A stretch of DNA of 6,425 nt from CAYWEP01 sp964457405 (GTDB taxonomy: Bacteria > Patescibacteriota > Microgenomatia > Levybacterales > UBA12049): the NCBI GenBank assembly GCA_964457405.1, contig CAYWEP010000068.1, forward strand, positions 1 to 6,425, read 5' to 3'. The notes beneath the pieces are model-generated. The model had not been told where the DNA came from, made no database searches, and saw nothing but the letters and a program-made list of their open reading frames with translations. Below, one piece after another: positions 1 through 4,045 of this stretch. The translations under genes were made by a program, and so were the position numbers. The first letter of the stretch is position 1. Each line of letters begins with the position of its first letter.

Positions 1-325
1 TTTTGTAGGCATAAAAGCCAATTTGGTGTACAACCAAATGACCCTCTCCGGTGTGCGGCAGAGCAGAATGTTCTAAAATTTCCAAAGCTTCTTCTACATC
101 AACTCTTTCAACGAGCTTTCTGGCCGCGGTTAAGCGAGTCGCTTGATCCTTGGAGGTAAGAATGACTTTCAGTTCAGGAGGATCTTTTTGCGCTTGGGGT
201 TTGGGGATTTCTTTTTTTGAGAAAAAGTTTCCTTTGGATAAGGAAAATACGCCTCCGATTTCTCCTACCCAGAGAGTTAAGAAAACTAACCAACAAATAA
301 CCAGCGCTTTAAAACGTATATCCAT
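1..325 (-). CDS. N-terminal part of an uncharacterised membrane-anchored protein (cut by window edge)
   Basis: An open frame of 108 codons reads from an ATG at 325-323 to the left edge without a stop, so the C-terminus is missing. Residues about 5-27 form one hydrophobic segment (FKALVICWLVFLTLWVGEIG), which acts as a signal anchor or uncleaved signal. A Lys/Pro-rich linker (about 31-51) follows. After it comes a helical-looking soluble part that contains TGEGHLVVHQIG with an HxxxH pair (H96, H100), which might bind metal. The expected topology is an N-terminal anchor with an extracytoplasmic domain. I do not recognise the family with confidence and assign no function. The start is supported by a promoter whose -10 hexamer ends 9 bases upstream of the ATG. 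It is divergent from the small ORF at 347-520. Confidence 0.75.
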   Translation of the reverse strand, partial: MDIRFKALVICWLVFLTLWVGEIGGVFSLSKGNFFSKKEIPKPQAQKDPPELKVILTSKDQATRLTAARKLVERVDVEEALEILEHSALPHTGEGHLVVHQIGFYAYK

Positions 326-334
326 TGTTTCCCT

Positions 335-363
335 ACTATAAACAAAATGTTTCTGGCAAGCAA
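335..363 (-). promoter_or_regulatory. Sigma70-type promoter of the left-edge gene, overlapping a divergent -10
   Basis: On the minus strand TTGCTT (363-358), a 17-base spacer and TATAGT (340-335) form a good sigma70-type promoter. Only 9 bases separate the -10 from the ATG at 325, so transcription would start about 2-3 bases before the start codon. The same bases read TACTATA on the plus strand (334-340), so a nearly symmetric -10 may also fire rightward toward the ATG at 347. The rightward promoter has no good -35. Confidence 0.6.
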
Positions 364-520
364 GTATTGCTTTTTGCTAGGTATTTTGATCCTGTCACCT
401 TATGGCGTGTTACCTGGTGGTGTAAGACCAAGGAACCCTAATGTGCTATCATCCTCTATTTGTGTTGTGGCAAAAGGCGTGATTGCAGAAATTCATATGA
501 CTCCTGTAGAATACTCATAA
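347..520 (+). CDS. Possible small exported or membrane protein, 57 aa
   Basis: An ATG at 347 opens 57 codons ending in TAA at 518-520. The N-terminus (MFLASKYCFLLGILILSPYG) is hydrophobic after a single Lys, like a signal peptide or one membrane segment. The C-terminal half is short and unremarkable. Two contextual points favour a real gene: an intrinsic terminator begins on the last bases of the stop codon, and a -10-like TACTAT (334-339) lies 7 bases before the ATG, which would give a leaderless mRNA. Against it, there is no Shine-Dalgarno, no clear -35, no family I recognise, and a frame of this length can occur by chance. If it is not coding, the interval is still bounded by a terminator and could encode a small RNA. 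Confidence 0.4.
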   Translation: MFLASKYCFLLGILILSPYGVLPGGVRPRNPNVLSSSICVVAKGVIAEIHMTPVEYS

Positions 521-565
521 AGGCGACTCACCTCCAATCTCAATTGATGGGTTGCCTTTTATTTT
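519..565 (+). terminator. Intrinsic terminator after the small ORF
   Basis: AAAGGCGAC (519-527) pairs with GTTGCCTTT (551-559) over 9 bp, with one G-T wobble. Inside the loop CAAT (535-538) pairs with ATTG (543-546) around a CTCA tetraloop. The stem runs into TTTTATTTT (557-565), the U-rich tail of a Rho-independent terminator. The 5' arm starts on the stop codon of the small ORF. It lies about 55 bases before the next promoter, so it insulates the acyl-CoA dehydrogenase gene from upstream transcription. Confidence 0.7.
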
Positions 566-618
566 GGCTTAGTTGAAAGCTTTTTTCAAAAGTGCAGGTG
601 GGTCAGGGTAATTTTTCC

Positions 619-647
619 TTGACAAAGGCGTACGTCTTTTGTATATT
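619..647 (+). promoter_or_regulatory. Near-consensus sigma70 promoter of the acyl-CoA dehydrogenase gene
   Basis: TTGACA (619-624), a 17-base spacer and TATATT (642-647). The predicted start of transcription, 6-8 bases after the -10, falls at about 653-655, only 3-5 bases before the ATG at 658. No Shine-Dalgarno sequence could fit, so the mRNA should be leaderless or nearly so. The promoter lies inside the longer frame that could be opened from GTG 592, which argues against that upstream start. Confidence 0.75.
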
Positions 648-657
648 TCTCCATAGT

Positions 658-1941
658 ATGCCAACACTTGAGAAGCAACCAACTGGAGAAATACAACAAG
701 TAGATGAATTCCGAAAAATGGCTCGTGAATTTGCAGCAAGCGACTCATTCAAACACCATATCGAGCAAGCAGAGGCACAGCCCAAACAATTTCCATTCGA
801 ATTCATGCAGTATGCAGCAAAAGCTGGATTTCTGGCAATGGATGTACCAAATGAATACGGCGGATTTGGGATGGGTTTACAAGACAAACTTGCCGTCATT
901 GAAGAACTCAACGGAGCTCATGGTGGACTTGGATTATCTATCCTTGTACAGAATTCACTCAGCGAGTACCCAATTGCACGTTTTGGGACAGATGAACAGA
1001 AAGCAAAATATCTACCTGATATGGCTGATGGGAATCTTTTCGGATGTTTTGCGTTGACTGAACCAACTCCTGGATCAGATGCTACAAATATCCAGCTTAA
1101 AGCAGTCTTTGATAATAACCGTGACGGATATGTTGTAAATGGCACAAAACGCTTCATAACAAATGCGAGCGGTGACCCGCAAATTGCGATTCTAGCAACT
1201 CGTACCGGTGAACCAAATAGTGGCAAAATGGGGATTACGACGTTTATTGCGCAGATAAGTCCCGGTACACCAGGCGTTACCGTCGCGCAACCGGATACAA
1301 AGCGCGGCTTACATGGCTCAACACTCTGCGACATTTATTTTGATGATTACTTTACCCCACAAGATTCTTTACTTGGCGAAGCAAACAATGGGTGGCACGT
1401 CGTTGAATCAACGCTTCAGCGCTCAAGAATCTGGATTGCAGCTCAAGGTGTTGGCATAGCACAACGGACATACGATGAAGCAGAGAAGTCCATAAAGGAA
1501 CGCTTGGAAAGAGGTAGCCCTGTTTCCGAAATTCCAGAAATTATCAATCACTTAGCAATCATTAATCGGCAGATCGCTATTTCGCGCTTTCTTGTACAGA
1601 AAGCGGCAAGACATGAAGAAATTGGAGATCCAAATACTACAGCGTGGGCATCACTTGCAAAACTGATCGCAGGAGAAACCGCTGAATGGGCAGACGGTGA
1701 GTCAACTCTTCTCCATGGAGGCAGTGGGTATCTCAAAGAAACGCCTATTTCACAAGTATCAAATGATGCACCAGTTATCCGCATTTACGAAGGGACTGCA
1801 CATATTCAAAATAAAATAGTAAGAAGATTCTTTGAAGGGAAAAACTACCGATCGCTCTTCCCGCCACAAGCTGCGTTAACACTGAGTCCGGATGAATTAC
1901 CTAGTCTTTCTGAAGTAATAAATGATGTTAACACCTGGTAA
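658..1941 (+). CDS. Acyl-CoA dehydrogenase, FAD-dependent
   Basis: A flavoenzyme that introduces a trans double bond between C2 and C3 of an acyl-CoA and passes electrons to electron-transfer flavoprotein; the chain-length specificity cannot be read here. The N-terminal helical domain spans about residues 15-130. The beta domain has the flavin motif LTEPTPGSD (133-141) and NGTKRFITNAS (161-171). The C-terminal helical domain has LQRSRIWIAAQGVGIAQ, GGSGY and RIYEGTAHIQ, where Glu378 sits at the position of the catalytic base of medium-chain-type enzymes. At 427 residues it is somewhat longer than the usual 380-400, mainly at the ends. ATG 658 is chosen because family similarity starts after it and the promoter lies just upstream; a GTG at 592 would add 22 unlikely residues. 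No other beta-oxidation or ETF gene is in the window, so the gene appears solitary and monocistronic. Confidence 0.95.
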   Translation: MPTLEKQPTGEIQQVDEFRKMAREFAASDSFKHHIEQAEAQPKQFPFEFMQYAAKAGFLAMDVPNEYGGFGMGLQDKLAVIEELNGAHGGLGLSILVQNSLSEYPIARFGTDEQKAKYLPDMADGNLFGCFALTEPTPGSDATNIQLKAVFDNNRDGYVVNGTKRFITNASGDPQIAILATRTGEPNSGKMGITTFIAQISPGTPGVTVAQPDTKRGLHGSTLCDIYFDDYFTPQDSLLGEANNGWHVVESTLQRSRIWIAAQGVGIAQRTYDEAEKSIKERLERGSPVSEIPEIINHLAIINRQIAISRFLVQKAARHEEIGDPNTTAWASLAKLIAGETAEWADGESTLLHGGSGYLKETPISQVSNDAPVIRIYEGTAHIQNKIVRRFFEGKNYRSLFPPQAALTLSPDELPSLSEVINDVNTW

Positions 1942-2054
1942 CCTCTTAATCAAACCCCAAAAGGAATTCAACCTTAGTACCAATACATTTATTACTCGGC
2001 TAGCAAAAATATGACGTCAGTTTCATTATGGAAAGAGCAGGTAACTATTTCACC

Positions 2055-2085
2055 GCCAAGTGGACTAGCTTGGCACCTTCTCTCT
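2055..2085 (+). terminator. Possible weak terminator after the acyl-CoA dehydrogenase gene
   Basis: GCCAAG (2055-2060) and CTTGGC (2069-2074) form a 6-bp stem with an 8-base loop, followed by a pyrimidine tract TTCTCTCTTTT after three bases. The T-tract is interrupted and the hairpin lies about 115 bases after the stop codon, so this is only a plausible terminator. The stretch 1942-2054 holds no gene that I can see. Confidence 0.35.
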
Positions 2086-2091
2086 TTTGCG

Positions 2092-2113
2092 GGAAATTAA
2101 GGTTATATTAAGA
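2092..2113 (+). repeat. Direct repeat copy 1 (GGAAATTAAGG type), left end of island
   Basis: The 22 bases begin GGAAATTAAGGT and continue TATATTAAGA. They match 3901-3920 (GGAAATTAAGGTATATTAGA) with only two single-base length differences, in the same orientation. The two copies bracket about 1.8 kb holding the tRNA remnant, the toxin-antitoxin pair and the high-GC gene. The 12-base exact core alone could be chance in a window this size; the extension makes chance less likely. Confidence 0.45.
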
Positions 2114-2120
2114 CCCTGAG

Positions 2121-2164
2121 TGCTCCGCGGCCTGGATTCGAACCATTCCTAATAACCTCCAAAA
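2121..2164 (-). pseudogene. Degenerate 3' half of a tRNA gene (probably tRNA-Gln, UUG)
   Basis: Read on the minus strand, the stretch contains the canonical T-loop sequence GGTTCGAATCC (2143-2133), followed by a 7-base acceptor 3' strand CCGCGGA (2130-2124) and a discriminator G. Counting back with a 5-base variable loop puts TTTTGGA (2164-2158) in the anticodon loop, which gives anticodon TTG (Gln). The gene is not intact. There is no D arm, no 5' acceptor strand and no 5' anticodon strand: the bases before the loop are the end of brnA. Only 3 of 5 T-stem pairs remain. The remnant starts at the anticodon loop, one base after the brnA stop codon. The 3' end reads GCA rather than CCA. Amino-acid identity is an inference from spacing. 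Confidence 0.65.
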
Positions 2165-2165
2165 T

Positions 2166-2429
2166 TTAAGAGGATAATACTCCTTTTTTAATATATTCTT
2201 TTATCAATGACTGATAAGGAATATTAATCTCATTGGCTTTTTCTTTGAGTCGATTTAAAAGATATTCGGGAATCCGGATAGAGATCGAGCGGCTTGTCGG
2301 TTTAAGATTTGGAAAACTCACCCTCTCAAAGTCTGAAGGCTCCAAGTATTCTGAAAGGTCTAAATTAGCCCAAAACTCTGCTTCTTCATCTTCATTTTTA
2401 AATTTTGGAATTTTAAGCTGTTTTTTCAT
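2166..2429 (-). CDS. brnA: BrnA/CopG-family antitoxin (ribbon-helix-helix)
   Basis: An 87-residue antitoxin partner of the BrnT-like toxin encoded just upstream. The N-terminal half (KIPKFKNEDEEAEFWANLDL, then SEYLEP) matches the CopG-antitoxin pattern that binds and covers the toxin. The C-terminal half (about 43-82) is a ribbon-helix-helix fold: strand RSISIRIP, a helix LLNRLKEKANE, a turn, then a helix QSLIKEYIKKG. Such domains bind operator DNA as dimers and repress their own operon. ATG 2429 is preferred over an upstream ATG at 2498 because AAAGGAGGTG precedes it by 7 bases and the family pattern starts there. The gene overlaps the end of the toxin gene by 17 bases, which implies translational coupling. 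Its stop codon abuts the tRNA remnant. Confidence 0.88.
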   Translation of the reverse strand: MKKQLKIPKFKNEDEEAEFWANLDLSEYLEPSDFERVSFPNLKPTSRSISIRIPEYLLNRLKEKANEINIPYQSLIKEYIKKGVLSS

Positions 2430-2706
2430 ATAATGACACCTCCTTTCTGTTAATAGGTCTTGCTGTAATAATTCTAATCTTCTTCGCTCGAATTGCATAA
2501 GTAATATTTAGTAACCGTCCTCTCTTCGTCTTACCAAGTAGTGTAATCCTTTGTTCTGTGGCTGAGTGTTTCCAATCTGTAAATATAACTTTATTCTCAT
2601 CAAAAAATGCTTCTTCTGTTTCTGTCAGTGTCAATCGATGTTTTTTAGGTTTCTCGCTATTCCCCTCATCCCATTCAAATTCAACTGCAGTTTTATCAGT
2701 CCTCAT
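2413..2706 (-). CDS. brnT: BrnT-family ribonuclease toxin
   Basis: A 97-residue protein of the BrnT (DUF497) family, type II toxins related in fold to RelE that cleave RNA and slow growth until neutralised by BrnA. The family signature is visible in order: FEWDEGN near residue 10, KKHRLT (21-26) followed by an acidic EEAFFD segment, then EQRITLLGKTKRGRLLNITY (51-70), then KIRIITARPINRKEVSLYE (76-94). The length is normal for the family. The toxin is the first gene of the operon and the antitoxin second, which is the usual brnT-brnA order. A consensus promoter ends 11 bases before the ATG, so the mRNA has almost no leader. An inverted repeat overlapping the -10 is a candidate site for autorepression by the toxin-antitoxin complex. 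Nothing suggests inactivation. Confidence 0.9.
   Translation of the reverse strand: MRTDKTAVEFEWDEGNSEKPKKHRLTLTETEEAFFDENKVIFTDWKHSATEQRITLLGKTKRGRLLNITYAIRAKKIRIITARPINRKEVSLYEKTA
2437..2446 (-). promoter_or_regulatory. Strong Shine-Dalgarno of brnA, inside brnT
   Basis: On the minus strand AAAGGAGGTG ends 7 bases before the ATG at 2429. It matches the anti-Shine-Dalgarno consensus very well and fixes the start of the antitoxin. It lies within the last codons of the toxin gene. It is the only strong Shine-Dalgarno sequence I see before any gene in the window, and such a site would favour high antitoxin synthesis. Confidence 0.85.
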
Positions 2707-2725
2707 GTATATACTGTATTATACA
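2706..2725 (-). promoter_or_regulatory. Inverted-repeat operator candidate over the brnTA -10 and start
   Basis: The 20 bases TGTATATACTGTATTATACA (plus strand) have perfect 6-bp arms, TGTATA and TATACA, around an 8-base centre, with a smaller palindrome ATACTGTAT overlapping the middle. The site covers the -10 hexamer and the transcription start and ends on the first base of the brnT start codon. Binding of a ribbon-helix-helix dimer here would block RNA polymerase. Its role as the BrnA operator is inferred from position and symmetry. Confidence 0.55.
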
Positions 2726-2746
2726 AATCAGAATAAGCATTGTCAA
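2718..2746 (-). promoter_or_regulatory. Consensus promoter of the brnTA operon
   Basis: On the minus strand TTGACA (2746-2741), a 17-base spacer and TATAAT (2723-2718): a perfect match to the sigma70 consensus. The -10 is 11 bases from the brnT start codon, leaving a predicted leader of about 3-5 bases. A promoter this strong normally needs repression, which fits an autoregulated toxin-antitoxin operon. Confidence 0.85.
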
Positions 2747-2749
2747 TAA

Positions 2750-2777
2750 GAATTAACACCTACGAATTAACGCCTAC
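2750..2777 (+). repeat. Two tandem 14-base repeats between divergent promoters
   Basis: GAATTAACACCTAC (2750-2763) is followed directly by GAATTAACGCCTAC (2764-2777), 13 of 14 bases identical. The octamer GAATTAAC occurs a third time at 2812-2819, at the end of the rightward -10. The repeats lie just upstream of the brnT -35 and of the rightward promoter, so they could be binding sites for a regulator of either gene, or simply a local duplication. Confidence 0.55.
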
Positions 2778-2786
2778 ATTTGGCTC

Positions 2787-2815
2787 TTTACAAGAACTTA
2801 ATTTGCATTTAGAAT
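2787..2815 (+). promoter_or_regulatory. Probable promoter of the high-GC exported-protein gene
   Basis: TTTACA (2787-2792), a 17-base spacer and TAGAAT (2810-2815), each hexamer with one mismatch to consensus. The predicted transcription start near 2822 leaves a leader of about 19 bases holding a weak purine-rich AAAGAAG before the ATG at 2841. It is divergent from the brnTA promoter. Confidence 0.5.
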
Positions 2816-2840
2816 TAACTGTAAGATTGCAAAGAAGAAC

Positions 2841-3809
2841 ATGCGCAGTTTCACACGAAGAAAGGGTATCACGATATTTTTACTGGCAGCCTCACTGCTG
2901 TGGGTCATAGCCACTAGTCCGGCCCAGGCTACTCAGATCGGTTCAGGCGACTTCACAAATCCCATAACCATCAATTTCAATGACGCACCCAACGCTCTAA
3001 TCGATGGGTTCTATAGCTCCCTCGGAGTAACGTTCGTGAATATGAGCGGGGGCAATATATACGACACCGGAACAGGAGAAGGATACAGTGAGTCAGCCTG
3101 CAACTTTTTCGACAGCCCCGGCTTCCCGCCAGGCGAGCTACGCTTTAGTCCACCTAGTACGCGAGCGGGCTTTTTCATCACGACCAATCCAGGAGACGAT
3201 ACCGCAATTACCGCATTCCTGGCTGGCAGTCCAGTAGGATCGGAGACGTTTATTACCAGTGGAAGCGGTGGTGGAGGATCATTTGCGGGCGTTGAGTTTG
3301 GGTCCCCCTTCGATCGTCTCGTCATAGACCCAGCCGACAACACGAACGGTGCTTTCTGTATCGATAATCTCATATTTGAAGCAAACACGGGGATTACCGT
3401 GATTCCTGCCGATTTGGATATGATGCCGAACACCATCAACAAGAAATCCAAAGGTCAGTACATCACTGCGTACATCGAGTTCCCGGACTCAGCCTTCAGC
3501 CCTGCGGACGTGGACGTATCCACGGTCACGATCCAAGCGGTTGACCCGGTGACGTCTGCCAAACTTTATGTGGCAACAGGCTCACCTACTGAGGTAGGCG
3601 ATAGCAACGGGAACGGCATCGTTGACCTGATGGTCAAGTTCGACCGTGCGACTGCGCAGTCATGGTTTTCATCAGACACCACGGCGACCTTCAGGGTCGA
3701 AGGCCATCTCTTCAACGGCACTGCCTTCCAGGGAGATACATCGGTGCGCATCATCGATGCAGGAGCTGAGCACAATGACGAGGCCTCCGCTGCCAGTGTG
3801 AAGGAGTAG
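2841..3809 (+). CDS. Exported two-domain beta-rich protein of unknown function, high GC
   Basis: The 322-residue protein starts with a textbook signal peptide: basic MRSFTRRKG, a hydrophobic core to about residue 26, and likely cleavage after AQA (30). Domain 1 (about 31-180) is Gly/Ser/Phe-rich and beta-like, resembling the domain common in exported exosortase-type proteins (FNDAP, GVTF, DNLIFE), but no PEP-CTERM anchor is present. Domain 2 (about 188-307) has NTINKKSKGQYITAYIEFP, then DVDVSTVTI, a calcium-loop-like DSNGNGIVD (254-262) and LMVKFDR. I recall this unit from secreted proteins of deltaproteobacteria and archaea. The C-terminal tail is polar, so the protein is released or held by partners. 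Sampled stretches are roughly 50-65% GC against about 42-45% in flanking genes, which suggests horizontal acquisition. No enzymatic motif is visible. Confidence 0.85.
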   Translation: MRSFTRRKGITIFLLAASLLWVIATSPAQATQIGSGDFTNPITINFNDAPNALIDGFYSSLGVTFVNMSGGNIYDTGTGEGYSESACNFFDSPGFPPGELRFSPPSTRAGFFITTNPGDDTAITAFLAGSPVGSETFITSGSGGGGSFAGVEFGSPFDRLVIDPADNTNGAFCIDNLIFEANTGITVIPADLDMMPNTINKKSKGQYITAYIEFPDSAFSPADVDVSTVTIQAVDPVTSAKLYVATGSPTEVGDSNGNGIVDLMVKFDRATAQSWFSSDTTATFRVEGHLFNGTAFQGDTSVRIIDAGAEHNDEASAASVKE

Positions 3810-3847
3810 TGTGATTGTCAGAATGCCGAGAAAGCCGATCCGCTTCC

Positions 3848-3899
3848 GATGTGTATTAGCCTGCCTGTCGGCAGACAGGGCAAGGCAGGTTTGCACATC
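3848..3899. repeat. GC-rich long hairpin element
   Basis: GATGTG (3848-3853) pairs with CACATC (3894-3899). Inside, CCTGCC (3860-3865) pairs with GGCAGG (3884-3889), and TGTC (3866-3869) with GACA (3874-3877) around a GGCA loop, leaving a 6-base bulge. An alternative inner stem is CCTGTC with GACAGG. No T-tract follows on either strand, so this is not a normal intrinsic terminator. Its look (CCTGCCTGTCGGCAGACAGG) resembles dispersed palindromic repeats I recall from Patescibacteria genomes, possibly a REP-like or MITE-like unit. It ends one base before direct-repeat copy 2. Confidence 0.6.
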
Positions 3900-3900
3900 A

Positions 3901-3920
3901 GGAAATTAAGGTATATTAGA
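3901..3920 (+). repeat. Direct repeat copy 2, right end of island
   Basis: GGAAATTAAGGTATATTAGA matches 2092-2113 apart from one missing T and one missing A, in the same orientation. It sits between the GC-rich hairpin and the stop codon of the possible minus-strand gene remnant. Confidence 0.45.
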
Positions 3921-3926
3921 AAATCG

Positions 3927-4019
3927 CTACATTCGATATTCTTCAGGCATAAATGCTGCTTCTGAAAATTGTAAAAGCTCTTCAGGAATGTTTATGTGGA
4001 AGTTTAATTGACAAATCTT
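3927..4019 (-). pseudogene. Possible C-terminal remnant of a truncated gene
   Basis: On the minus strand 30 codons are open between in-frame TAG codons at 4022-4020 and 3929-3927. The frame reads protein-like, ending IPEELLQFSEAAFMPEEYRM before its stop. It has no usable start codon near its 5' end, so it cannot be a complete gene; it could be the tail of a gene whose 5' part was lost. A frame this short can arise by chance. No family recognised. Confidence 0.25.
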
Positions 4020-4037
4020 CTAGATACATGATTAACT
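4008..4037 (+). promoter_or_regulatory. Possible promoter of the subtilase gene
   Basis: TTGACA (4008-4013) is a perfect -35. The best -10 at a usable distance is the extended form TGATTAACT (TG at 4029-4030, hexamer 4032-4037, spacer 18), whose hexamer is poor. It would start transcription near the ATG at 4046. The 8 bases between hexamer and ATG are mostly A, with no Shine-Dalgarno sequence. Confidence 0.35.
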
Positions 4038-4045
4038 AAAAAAAG

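Noticed and set aside
592..657. Upstream GTG start extending the acyl-CoA dehydrogenase by 22 residues
   Set aside because: The near-consensus promoter (619-647) lies inside this extension, there is no Shine-Dalgarno before the GTG, and the added residues do not resemble the family.
603..1784. Several minus-strand frames and a 117-codon plus-strand frame across the dehydrogenase gene
   Set aside because: They are antisense or shifted shadows of a clearly coding frame, with no promoter, Shine-Dalgarno or family features.
2121..2164. An intact tRNA gene
   Set aside because: No D arm or 5' acceptor strand exists; the anticodon stem pairs at only 2 of 5 positions and the T stem at 3 of 5.
2430..2498. 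Upstream ATG at 2498 extending brnA by 23 residues
   Set aside because: The strong Shine-Dalgarno sits just before ATG 2429, and the antitoxin family pattern begins there.
2750..2777. CRISPR or replication iterons
   Set aside because: There are only two adjacent 14-base units, with no spacers and no replication gene nearby.
3780..3809. PEP-CTERM or sortase anchor on the exported protein
   Set aside because: The C-terminus is polar and lacks a hydrophobic segment, a PEP or LPxTG motif and a basic tail.
3011..3896. Minus-strand frames across the high-GC exported gene
   Set aside because: Long antisense frames are expected in GC-richer DNA; the plus frame has a signal peptide and recognisable domains.
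3848..3899. Intrinsic terminator of the exported gene
   Set aside because: No run of T follows the hairpin on either strand.
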